This document shows, piece after piece, positions 42,101 through 49,397 of a DNA stretch of 51,366 nucleotides. This DNA is from Kiritimatiellota bacterium (lineage in GTDB: Bacteria; Verrucomicrobiota; Kiritimatiellia; RFP12; UBA1067). The notes beneath the pieces are model-generated. The model did no database searches. It was not told where the DNA came from and saw nothing but the letters and a program-made list of their open reading frames with translations. The DNA lies in NCBI GenBank assembly GCA_009778475.1, contig WRJS01000010.1, positions 1 to 51,366 on the forward strand, written 5' to 3'. Within the stretch, counting starts at the first letter, position 1; every line of letters begins with the position of its first letter. A program made the position numbers and the translations under genes.

Positions 42101-44188
42101 GCCGCCGCCGGCCGCCGCATCATCATCCTCGACCAAGACACCCCCCTGCGCTACCAAGGCCTGCCCGCCGAAATGACCTTCTCCGAAAACGCGGGCTTCA
42201 CCGCCTTCATCGAGGACGACGCCCACCCCCTCACCGCCGGGCTGCAATCCAAAGACTTCTTCACCTTCGGCGGCGACGCCCCCGTCTATCGCAACGCCTA
42301 CGAGAAGCCCACCCGCGGCGCGCGCTCCCTCATCCAGTGCCACGACCTGCTCCGCCACACCGCCCTCGCGGAGACCCCCGTCGGCGAAGGCCTCATCATC
42401 ACCTGCCAAATCAACCTCGCCGCGCAACTCGCCGCCAACCCCGCCGCCCAGCAACTCCTCCTCAACATGCTCGGCCACGCCGCCGCCTACAAACTCGAGC
42501 ACCACCCCGTCGCCGCGCACCTCGACGGCGCACCCGCCCTCAAGGCCGCGCTCGACACCATCGGACTCCAGTACACCCCCGCCGCCGACCCCCTTGCCGC
42601 GCTCGCCGCCAAGACCCCCGCCACCCTCATCGCCAACGCCTCGCCCAAGACCCTGCGCCTCCTCGCGGGCAACCTCCCCGCCGTGAAACGCTTCACCTCC
42701 GGCGGCGGCACGCTCATCCTCTGCGGCCTCACCCCCGAGGGCCTCGCCGACTACAACGCGATCGTCGGCGCCGGCCACGTCATCCGCCCCTTCGGCCGCG
42801 AGCGCGTCACCCTCCCCGCGCACCGCAGCCGCCTCACCGCCGGCCTCACCGCCGCCGACGTCACCCTCTACTCCGCCGAACGCATCTTCTCCTGGACCGC
42901 CGGAAACTACGTCGCCTCCGACGTGTTCACCCACGTCATCGACCACGACGACATCGCCCCCTTCGGCACCTCCCCCTTCGGCAACTACCGCAACATCGTC
43001 AACGGCTTCGTCTCCGCCGACGGCTGGCCCCTCATCATCAACTTCCCCATCAACGCCGACAACAGCCCCTTCCAAGTCCCCATCACCCTCCCCAAGGAAT
43101 ACACCCTCGCAGAATTCACCTGGATCGGCAACACCTTCTACTGGCCCCAGAAGCGCGTCAACCTCATCTTCGACAACGACCGCGCCGCCATGCTCACCTT
43201 CCCCACCGCCCCCAACGCCGAGCCGCACACCTTCCCCATCGACCCACCCCGCCGCGCCAAGAGCGTCACCCTCGAGATCGCCGAATGGGAGCCCGTCCCC
43301 GGCAAAGGCGCCCTCATCGGCATCGACAACATCAGCCTCAAAGTCGCCCCCCGCGGCACCGCCCTGCCCCTCACCGCCCCCGCAGGGCTCATGGAATACC
43401 CCGACGGCCCCGGCCGCACCCTGCTCTGCAACCTCCACTTCAAAGACACCGAGGACGTCCCCGAGAACGCCGCCAAGAAACGCCGCATCCTCACCGCGAT
43501 CCTCCAGAACCTCAAAGCCCCCTTCAGCGGCGGCCGCACCCTCGTCGCCGGGATGAACCTCAACTACCGCCCCATCGACCTCTCCAAGCACTGCACCCAA
43601 TACCGCGACGACAAAGGCTGGTTCGGCGACAAGGCCCGCACCTTCCGCGACCTCCCCGCCGGCCGCCAGCGCATGGCGGGCGTGCCGTTCGACATCTACG
43701 ACATGCCCACCTCCCCCGTCCCCAACGCCCTCATGCCCCGCGGCCCCGGCATCCCCGGCGACCTCCCCCCCGACATCAAAGGCGTTCCCCTCCGCATCAA
43801 GGCCGACGCACTCTTCTTCCTCCACGCCGCCCGCATCGACAAGACCCTCAGCGACCGCGACAAGCGCGACGGCAAGACCCTCGAGATCGCCCGCTACGTC
43901 ATCCGCTACGCCGACGGCCAAACCATCGAGATACCCGTCACCGCCGAAGCGGACATCGGCCACTACGCCCAAAAGACCCCCGCCCCCCTCCCCCGCGCCC
44001 AGATCGCCTGGGTCAAACGCTACGACAACTCCGACGACCACGCCGTCGCCTACATGAAGCAATGGGACAACCCCCGCCCCCACGTGGAGATACTCACCCT
44101 CGACCTCCTCCCCGGCAAAGACAACGCCGGCACCCCCGCCCTCCTCGCCCTGACGGCGGCGGAAGCGGCCGCGCTGCCGCCGAATTAG
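39197..44188 (+). CDS. Giant secreted GH2-type glycoside hydrolase
   Basis: A 1663-residue protein with signal peptide (MKQIIVMIAAVALAGVAAAQ) and GGAGG 5 nt before the ATG. Order: a carbohydrate-binding-like beta domain (20-180), a GH2 sugar-binding jelly roll with FVNGTYCGFFAYPFADFTIDV (about 310-330), immunoglobulin-like domain and TIM barrel with HPSVMLWSIENE (acid/base, about 620-632) and FIGEDFYM (probable nucleophile, about 723-730). After this, residues 910-1100 look like a glutamine-amidotransferase-type fold, as in beta-galactosidase trimerisation domains, partly repeated to about 1200, then beta-rich modules. Linkage specificity (galactosidase, mannosidase or other) cannot be told. 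Confidence 0.8.
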   Translation: MKQIIVMIAAVALAGVAAAQGFVWVEGENPASTNVKPNTSGWGRKEFLSGGAWLTYAVAEDKVKDTVPQEGILVKYAFDVAVAGEHEIWARIGYEFARSPFEWRVDSAEWRRVASDALTTDLMELDNWCEVAWLQLAKQTLAVGAHTIEFRITPTQDDKGKTQRILFGLDALCISPKPFFPHSRFKPGEDWRTERDREAAAHTFTFGGCDAGQRAWFALSGIWEVCRNDEMLPPADIAQPMMDFPKEPRWTAIDVPGDKNKQRPDLLFAHRLWYRTKVDVPESMMGRAYLLRFPQNNLNTTVFVNGTYCGFFAYPFADFTIDVTAGIKPGVNEIWVGIRDAWYGYSTNPDDPMKLRKKFNIPLDFFGKGFQDLAWPIWNHAQSGILKAPEFIMVGGPVYVSDVFVKPSVAKKEIAVEVTIVNTTKEATSGELMLEIFNDGKAEKKFAPYKFALAAGETKTFERCEPWANPKLWWPDEPNLYWLMAEAKTDKGSDIPSVRFGFREWDWSGRDFKLNGIVWHGWADCFQAGNKDEWLKFYKEKNQTVMRFWGTTWQGMAPREALDFFDVNGVVCRRSGILDGEMIGYNAIENDPALKKESPIKMDLMRNWRGQMAAQVRGERNHPSVMLWSIENEYLYINCINLHGNHMDLFEAESKVTADEVMRVDPTRPVMVDGGGAAKAQTLPVHGDHYITAEPCRYPPFAYETNPTGGGRGRWVWDETRPRFIGEDFYMSGNHPEVAAFQGDSAFAGKPVRGVGIWNRILQEGYRWAGQSAWHFWLSQNDIDATPYTAYAARAVFSRDWNWTFASGASVARTFGIFNDTRHADPITFTWTFIFDTNPLMTVTDSMTFTVAPGSHEVVEMNIGIPKFDSRKESQLILTLTVGGKEVFTDTKDVSILPPQKRDMPGIGKNDLVVFDPEGAAAAFLAAHKIPCTFAASLDALPQDWKILVIGGNALDARESASSRLAALAAAGRRIIILDQDTPLRYQGLPAEMTFSENAGFTAFIEDDAHPLTAGLQSKDFFTFGGDAPVYRNAYEKPTRGARSLIQCHDLLRHTALAETPVGEGLIITCQINLAAQLAANPAAQQLLLNMLGHAAAYKLEHHPVAAHLDGAPALKAALDTIGLQYTPAADPLAALAAKTPATLIANASPKTLRLLAGNLPAVKRFTSGGGTLILCGLTPEGLADYNAIVGAGHVIRPFGRERVTLPAHRSRLTAGLTAADVTLYSAERIFSWTAGNYVASDVFTHVIDHDDIAPFGTSPFGNYRNIVNGFVSADGWPLIINFPINADNSPFQVPITLPKEYTLAEFTWIGNTFYWPQKRVNLIFDNDRAAMLTFPTAPNAEPHTFPIDPPRRAKSVTLEIAEWEPVPGKGALIGIDNISLKVAPRGTALPLTAPAGLMEYPDGPGRTLLCNLHFKDTEDVPENAAKKRRILTAILQNLKAPFSGGRTLVAGMNLNYRPIDLSKHCTQYRDDKGWFGDKARTFRDLPAGRQRMAGVPFDIYDMPTSPVPNALMPRGPGIPGDLPPDIKGVPLRIKADALFFLHAARIDKTLSDRDKRDGKTLEIARYVIRYADGQTIEIPVTAEADIGHYAQKTPAPLPRAQIAWVKRYDNSDDHAVAYMKQWDNPRPHVEILTLDLLPGKDNAGTPALLALTAAEAAALPPN

Positions 44189-44216
44189 CAATCGCCGAGG
44201 GCGCAAGGCTTCCGTG

Positions 44217-44330
44217 AGGCCGGGAGCGCAATTGCCGGGAGCGCAGGGCTTCCGCCCTGCAATGAGGCCGGGAGCGCAAGACTTCCGCCTTGCAATGGGC
44301 CGGGAGCGCAAGGCTTCCGCCTTGCAATGA
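44217..44330. repeat. Tandem hairpins of the GCAAGGC type
   Basis: About four units of 37-39 bp, each containing CCGGGAGCGCA, a hairpin GCAAGGC-TTCC-GCCTTGC (or GCAGGGC-TTCC-GCCCTGC) and AATGAGG. They lie between the convergent GH2 and dihaem protein genes; a bidirectional terminator is possible. Confidence 0.8.
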
Positions 44331-44384
44331 GGGATTGCAGGACTACAGGACACCGGGACTACGGCTGTGTCCCCCTCATAGCCG

Positions 44385-44470
44385 ACTGGCATCGACTGAA
44401 ATCGAGGGGGGTAGAGGCAAGGTTGTCCTTGACTCTAACCCCGCACTTCTAACTCCGAACTTCACGCCCC
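44385..44470. repeat. Decamer-hairpin-heptad composite
   Basis: Decamers (GCCGACTGGC, ATCGACTGAA, ATCGAGGGGG), a small inverted repeat (GAGGCAAGG ... CCTTGACTC) and heptads (CCGCACT, TCTAACT, CCGAACT, TCACGCC). It ends immediately before the stop codon of the dihaem protein gene at 44471. Confidence 0.7.
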
Positions 44471-47400
44471 CTACTCCATATCGGGGGGGATGATCTGGCC
44501 GAGGGACTGCTCTTTGAGGTGGAGGTCGTGGCCGTGGAAGAGACCGTTGGAGTCGAGCCAGATGGCGAGGCGGCGGAGCTCGGCGGGGGTGAGCTCGACG
44601 TCGTTGTGGCCTTTCGCGAGCATGGGGTACACCTTGGAGGCGAGGGCGCCGAATTTGCCGGGCACGGTGTAGGGCTCGGTCCAGCCGGCGCCGTCGAAGT
44701 ATTTGACGTAGGGGCGGAGGCTGTTGAAGGAGGTGAACATGAAGTTGCGGTCTTTCTCGAAGTCGCCGCGCCGCAGGTCGGGCATCTTGTCTTTGCGCTT
44801 GTCGCCGTGGCAGCCGACGCATTTGCTCTCGAGCACGGGCTGGACGAGGCGGGCGAAGTGGAAGGGGTTGGTGCCTTCCATCTCGGGGGCGATCTTGGAG
44901 GGGGCGCGTTTCATGGCCATCGCGGTGGCGGCGGGGGGCGGGCGGACGCTGCCGACGCGCTGGTCGTGGCAGCCGTTGCACATGAGGGTCTCGCCGGGGG
45001 CGACGTAGGTGACGCTCCTCATGCCTTGGACGGCGCAGCCGTTCTCGTCGAGGGCGTGGAAGAGGATGGGGACGTTGACGGGCTGCTCCCAGTAGGCGCT
45101 GCCGTCCTCTTCGACGGGGACGGTGCCCATGACGAGCTTGGCGCCTTTCTGGTCGCCGTAGCCGATGCGAGGGTCGTTGGCGTTGGGGGTGACTTTGGGG
45201 AGGACCTGCCAGATGCGCAGGGCCTTGATCTTGGTGCCTTCGGGGAAGGGGCGGCGGGTCTCGTAGACGTTGACGAGGCCGACCTTGGCCATCTTGGGGA
45301 GCTCGGCCTCGGGGATGGGCTTGGGTTTGTCGCCGTTGGGCTGGCGGGGGCGGCCGACGAGGGTGCCGTGGGCGATGACGGGGGGCTTGGGGCGCGCCGT
45401 CAATGGCACGGGGCTGAGGCAGGAGATGTCGGGGTGGGTGTAGATGTGGACTTTGTTGCCGAAGGCGTCGAGCAGGGTGATGGCGTAGCGGCGCTTGGCG
45501 TTGTCCATGGGGCCGTACTGGTTGTTGCCGAAGCCGTCGTACACGCAGAGGTAGTAGTTCTCGCTGAGGGGGTAGGGCGAGGCGTAGGCGCCGGAGGCGC
45601 GGTCGTGGTAGAACTCGGCCTCGGGGAAGAGCTGGTCGGGGGTGACGCGCTTGACTTGCGACATGGCGTCGTCGTCCGGCACGGTGGGGTCGATCATCAG
45701 CACGGAGCCGCGGGCCTCGGTGTGGTGGCCGGCGGCGAGGGCGAGGTATTTGGAGGAGCCGGGGATGGCGCGGACGTTCATCTCTTGGTGCGGGGCGGTG
45801 CGCTCGGAGACGTGGGTGTTGCCGTTGATGGCGCGGGAGTCGCGGCCGTCGGGGTAGGTGATCCATGCGTGGTGCGCCTGGTTGAAGCCGCGGTCCACGT
45901 AGTCCCAGCGGGTGTAAACGATCATGCCGTTGTTGTCCACGCTGGGGAACCACTCGTTGGTCTCGTGCGGGCTGAGGCGGGTGATGTCGGTGCCGTCCTC
46001 GAACATGGTGTGGAGCGTGAAGCTCGGGACGGGGCGCCCGTGGCAGCGCCCGAAGCCGCCGCGCCGCTCGGAGATGAACGCGACGCGCCCGTTCGGCAGG
46101 CAGCACGGGAAGAGGTCGTTCACGCTCCCGTCCGTCAGCTGCACCAGCTTCGAGCCGTCCGCGTTGCAGCGGAAGATGTGGAAGGTCGTCTGCTCGTTCC
46201 AGACGCGGATTTTCGGCTCGCCGTCCGTGTAGCAGAAGAGGATTTCCTTGCCGTCGAACGAGACCTCCGGCGCGAGGTAGCCGCCGTTGCCGAGCTTCTG
46301 CCCCTTGCGCGCGCCCGCCTCGATGACCGAGTCCGCCAGCAGGTTCCGCGCCACCGGCTTGTCCGACCACGGCTTCTCCAGCACGTACAGCCCGTTGCCG
46401 ATCGTCTTGCCGTGCAGCGTCGCGTGGAAGCCGAAGAACTGGTCGCACATGTGGTTGCCCGCGCCGTACTCATCCGGCGGCAGCGCCTCGCGCGTCACGA
46501 ACACGAGGCTCGGGATTTTCGCCAGCAGCGGGTTCTTCAGCGCGATCTCGCGCAATAGCGCATCGCCCTCGCAGAACAACGCCGCGCGCGCCTTCATGTC
46601 CTCCACCGGCAGCTGCTTCGCGCCGCTTTCCAGCTTCTCCAGCCGCGCCTTGAACGCCGAGAGCTTCGCCTTGTCCGCAAGGTCGTCATGCAACGCCCGC
46701 ACGCGCCGCGCCATGATGTCCAGCGGGTCGCGGTCCGACGCCCAGATGTTCGCCTGCGCGTTGAACGCCTGCGACGCGCGCGTCGCCTCGTCATAGACGC
46801 CCCCGTGCGCGCGCGGCTTCTCCGTCAGCTCCCGCGTCAGCAGCGCATACTTATTCTTCGTCTCCTTCGACACATCCGCGCCCGCGAACACCGCCAGCAT
46901 CTCCCGCTGGATCGCCGGGTTCGGGACCTTCGCCAAGCGGAACGGCTCCACCAGCGACGGCGGCGCGATGCCCGCATAGACAATGAACTGCACCGAGCTC
47001 GGCGCCGGGTTATTCTGCTTCGTCCCCGAGTCATCCAACGCCACCCGCGCCTTAAACTTCTCCGCCCCCTGCGGCACCTCATACATCAGCAAGCCCGGCG
47101 AATGCGTCCCGATGCCGTCCTCATAAACCTTGCCCAGCACCGTCAGCTTCCCCCCGCCCACGCTGCGGTTCTTCGACGTCGAATTCCACCCGCACTGCTG
47201 ATGCTCCCAATCCAGCGCGGTCAGCTTCTTCTCGCCCCACGAACCGATGAAACGCGGCTCCAGCAGATCCGTGTGGTCGCACCCGTAACCGTCCCCGCCA
47301 TCCGTGATGATGAACGTGACATACTCCGCGCCCTTCACGTCCGCCTCCACCTCCAGCATATTGCCCTCCACCGCCGTGGTCAGGATCGGGCTCACATACC

Positions 47401-47515
47401 GCAACGCCGCCGCATCGCACCACTTCGCGACCTCATCCCTCGACACAGGCTTCGGCGCCGCCATGACCATGCTCGCCGCCGCAACAAAAACCGCCATCAA
47501 AACCAATTTTTTCAT
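44471..47515 (-). CDS. Secreted HzsA-like dihaem protein with NPCBM and propeller domains
   Basis: A 1014-residue protein with signal peptide (MKKLVLMAVFVAAASMVMA) and AGAGGGG before the ATG. Residues about 40-185 resemble an NPCBM sugar-binding domain. The middle (about 370-720) has TolB/PD40-type beta-propeller repeats and sequence like the hydrazine synthase alpha subunit middle domain. Two c-type haem sites follow: CNGCH (about 845) and CVGCH (about 900). Proteins of this type are widespread in Planctomycetes and relatives without anammox, so hydrazine synthesis is not implied. Probably a periplasmic redox protein linked to glycan use. Confidence 0.75.
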   Translation of the reverse strand: MKKLVLMAVFVAAASMVMAAPKPVSRDEVAKWCDAAALRYVSPILTTAVEGNMLEVEADVKGAEYVTFIITDGGDGYGCDHTDLLEPRFIGSWGEKKLTALDWEHQQCGWNSTSKNRSVGGGKLTVLGKVYEDGIGTHSPGLLMYEVPQGAEKFKARVALDDSGTKQNNPAPSSVQFIVYAGIAPPSLVEPFRLAKVPNPAIQREMLAVFAGADVSKETKNKYALLTRELTEKPRAHGGVYDEATRASQAFNAQANIWASDRDPLDIMARRVRALHDDLADKAKLSAFKARLEKLESGAKQLPVEDMKARAALFCEGDALLREIALKNPLLAKIPSLVFVTREALPPDEYGAGNHMCDQFFGFHATLHGKTIGNGLYVLEKPWSDKPVARNLLADSVIEAGARKGQKLGNGGYLAPEVSFDGKEILFCYTDGEPKIRVWNEQTTFHIFRCNADGSKLVQLTDGSVNDLFPCCLPNGRVAFISERRGGFGRCHGRPVPSFTLHTMFEDGTDITRLSPHETNEWFPSVDNNGMIVYTRWDYVDRGFNQAHHAWITYPDGRDSRAINGNTHVSERTAPHQEMNVRAIPGSSKYLALAAGHHTEARGSVLMIDPTVPDDDAMSQVKRVTPDQLFPEAEFYHDRASGAYASPYPLSENYYLCVYDGFGNNQYGPMDNAKRRYAITLLDAFGNKVHIYTHPDISCLSPVPLTARPKPPVIAHGTLVGRPRQPNGDKPKPIPEAELPKMAKVGLVNVYETRRPFPEGTKIKALRIWQVLPKVTPNANDPRIGYGDQKGAKLVMGTVPVEEDGSAYWEQPVNVPILFHALDENGCAVQGMRSVTYVAPGETLMCNGCHDQRVGSVRPPPAATAMAMKRAPSKIAPEMEGTNPFHFARLVQPVLESKCVGCHGDKRKDKMPDLRRGDFEKDRNFMFTSFNSLRPYVKYFDGAGWTEPYTVPGKFGALASKVYPMLAKGHNDVELTPAELRRLAIWLDSNGLFHGHDLHLKEQSLGQIIPPDME

Positions 47516-47644
47516 ATTCCCCTCTCCGTAAAGCGTAACCCGGCACTATCCACCGCCAGTTATAAAAAATAGTTTACACGTTTCGGTCAGATATGGCAAG
47601 CGGCAATTAAGTCAAAAATTGAAAGTTGAAAGTGACGCGCGAAT

Positions 47645-47804
47645 CTAGTGCCCTGTAAAACACAGATTTCACGATGGAGGGCGAGCGTCCTCGCGAGCCG
47701 TTAGGCACATTGCGGCGGCTTCCTGCCCCATTGATCGCACGCCGCGCCAACGGGGTCCCCTGTCTCGCCCTCCATCGTGACATCTGTGTTTTACAGGACG
47801 CTAG
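47645..47804. mobile_element. 160-bp MITE-like palindrome with CTAG ends
   Basis: Terminal inverted repeats of about 36 bp, both starting just inside CTAG (47645-47648 and 47801-47804) and containing CCTGTAAAACACAGAT and TCACGATGGAGGGCGAG. No coding capacity. CTAG at both ends may be the target duplication or part of the element. The TAG stop of the downstream small gene lies in the right-hand CTAG. Confidence 0.8.
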
Positions 47805-47944
47805 ATGCCGTCGGGCGGGTCGATGAGGAAGGCGAGGCCGAGTATGAAGGAGGCGGCTATCCATCCGGGCGGACCCGCGAAGAAGAGGAAGGCGCACACC
47901 GTGAGCGCGGCCGCGAGGCAGCCGCCGCCGCCGCGTCTGCTCAC
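47801..47944 (-). CDS. Small 47-residue membrane peptide coupled to radical SAM gene
   Basis: GTG start overlapping the radical SAM stop (GTGA). After a short SRRGGGG head there are two hydrophobic stretches (CLAAALTVCAFLFFAG and GWIAASFILGLAFLI) separated by GPP, ending DPPDGI. It may be a small two-helix membrane protein. Its tight coupling suggests co-expression with the haem-biosynthesis enzyme; there is no clear precursor-peptide pattern. No homologue is recognised. Confidence 0.45.
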   Translation of the reverse strand: MSRRGGGGCLAAALTVCAFLFFAGPPGWIAASFILGLAFLIDPPDGI

Positions 47945-49194
47945 GACCCGCCATCCCGGTCGCGGATGAAGCGTTCGGCGGTCTCCCCGCTGCCGAGCCA
48001 CCCCCACTGCGGGCGGGCATGAATCTCATCGTCTGTGAGGTAGCACGCGGGGTCAACGCCCCAGAGGCTGCCGGTGGCGGCCTCGGCGCGGGCGCGGAAG
48101 TTGCCGCCGCACACGTCGAGGAAACGGCATGACGCGCAGCGGCCCGTGACGCGCTGTTTGCGCTGGCGCAGCTCGGCCAGGAGCGAGCCGGGCGCGGGGT
48201 CGCCCCAGATCGCGCTGAACGGTTTCTCGCGCACGTTGCCGACGGGGCGGTTGCGCCAGAACTGGTCGGGATAGACCGTGCCGTCCCAGCTGATGCAGCC
48301 GATGCCCAGCCCCGTGCTGTTGCCGCCGTTCATGCGCAGGAGCGCCATCACGTCGTCGGCGAGCGGGTTCTGCTCGCGCACCATGCGCAGGTAGAGGTAA
48401 GGGCCGTCGCAGTGGTTGTCCACGGTCAGCACCTCGGCGGGGAAGCCGCGCGCGTGCAGGAGCTTGGTGCGGTCGATGATGAGGTCGAGCGTGGCGCGGC
48501 GCTGGTCGGCGGTGAGGTCGTGCGCAGCGAGCTCCGCGCCGCGGCCGCTATAGACGAGGTGGTAGAGGCAGATGCGCGGGATGCGCTCCGCCTCCATGAG
48601 GTCGAAGACGGCGGGGATCTCGCCGACGTTGTCGCGGGTCATGGTCACGCGCAGGCCGACCTTGACGCCGGCCTCGCGGCAGTGGCGGATGCCGTCGAGG
48701 GCGCGGCGGAACGCGCCCTCACACGCGCGGAAGCGGTCGTGCGCGCGCTCTGCGCCGTCGATGCTGATGCCGACGTAGGACACGCCGATGGACTTGATTT
48801 CCTCCGCCAGCCTCGCGTCGATGAGCGTGCCGTTGGTGGAGAACACGACGCGCAGGCCCTGCGCCGCCGCGTGGCGGGCGAGCGTGAGGATGTCCGGGCG
48901 CACGAACGGCTCGCCGCCCGAGAAGAGCACCACGGGCGCGCCGAACGCGGCGAGGTCGTCGATGACCGCGAGCGCCGCCTGCGTGTCCAGTTCGCCGCCG
49001 CAGTCCTGCCCCACGGCCGCATAGCAGTGCGTGCATTTGAGGTTGCAGCGCGAGGTCACGTTCCAGACGACAACGGGTTTCTTGTCCTGCGAGAACTGCA
49101 ACAGGTGGCTCGGCAGCTTCGCCGACTGCCGGCCGTAACGCAACGGGTCCGAGACCTCGACCTTGTTCAAATAGAGCTTTGAGATGCCAATCAT
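47941..49194 (-). CDS. ahbC: AhbC/NirJ-type radical SAM enzyme of alternative haem biosynthesis
   Basis: A 417-residue protein starting MIGISKLYLNKVEVSDPLRYG, the characteristic N-terminus of 12,18-didecarboxysirohaem deacetylases (AhbC) and NirJ. The start at 49194 is chosen by this homology; the best ribosome site (GAGAGG) is about 20 nt away. The radical SAM cluster motif is CNLKCTHC. The C-terminal SPASM-type domain has CISWDGTVYPDQFW, CASCRFLDVCGGN and a final Cys in DPACYLTDDE. It removes acetate side chains from a sirohaem-derived tetrapyrrole on the way to haem. The dihaem protein gene downstream would need this haem. Confidence 0.83.
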   Translation of the reverse strand: MIGISKLYLNKVEVSDPLRYGRQSAKLPSHLLQFSQDKKPVVVWNVTSRCNLKCTHCYAAVGQDCGGELDTQAALAVIDDLAAFGAPVVLFSGGEPFVRPDILTLARHAAAQGLRVVFSTNGTLIDARLAEEIKSIGVSYVGISIDGAERAHDRFRACEGAFRRALDGIRHCREAGVKVGLRVTMTRDNVGEIPAVFDLMEAERIPRICLYHLVYSGRGAELAAHDLTADQRRATLDLIIDRTKLLHARGFPAEVLTVDNHCDGPYLYLRMVREQNPLADDVMALLRMNGGNSTGLGIGCISWDGTVYPDQFWRNRPVGNVREKPFSAIWGDPAPGSLLAELRQRKQRVTGRCASCRFLDVCGGNFRARAEAATGSLWGVDPACYLTDDEIHARPQWGWLGSGETAERFIRDRDGGS

Positions 49195-49340
49195 GTTTCT
49201 GTCTAACCGTTCCTCTCTGTATGAAAACCCATAGTAACACAAATCCCGACCGAGCGCAAATACTTACCTGACGGAATGAGAAATTACGCGCGTGTTTTGT
49301 CAACGGGCGGGTACCTCTACTTGCTCCTCATGCTGAGTTC

Positions 49341-49397
49341 GGCTCGCGGGGACGCTCGCCCTCCATCTGCTTCTTACCTATTATTTGTTCCTTATGC
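49341..49397. repeat. Half palindrome plus heptads at gene end
   Basis: GGCTCGCGGGGACGCTCGCC and CTCC (49341-49364) match one arm of the palindromes at 39026 and 47675. Heptads CTTCTTA, CCTATTA, TTTGTTC and CTTATGC follow (49370-49397). The TAA stop of the GH50-like gene (49381-49383) lies inside the second heptad, and the last coding codons are in register with the array. Confidence 0.75.

Noticed and set aside
42337..44217. 626-codon Arg/Pro/His-rich plus frame within the GH2 gene
   Set aside because: Alternate frame of very GC-rich third-position DNA; no signal, domain or ribosome site.
44471..47515. Reading the HzsA-like protein as evidence of anammox metabolism
   Set aside because: Only the alpha-subunit-like domain is present, with an added sugar-binding domain; no beta/gamma subunits or hydrazine dehydrogenase in the window.
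47801..49194. Radical SAM plus small peptide as a RiPP system
   Set aside because: The enzyme's N-terminus and motifs match AhbC/NirJ tetrapyrrole enzymes, and the small peptide is hydrophobic like a membrane protein, without a leader/core pattern or exporter.
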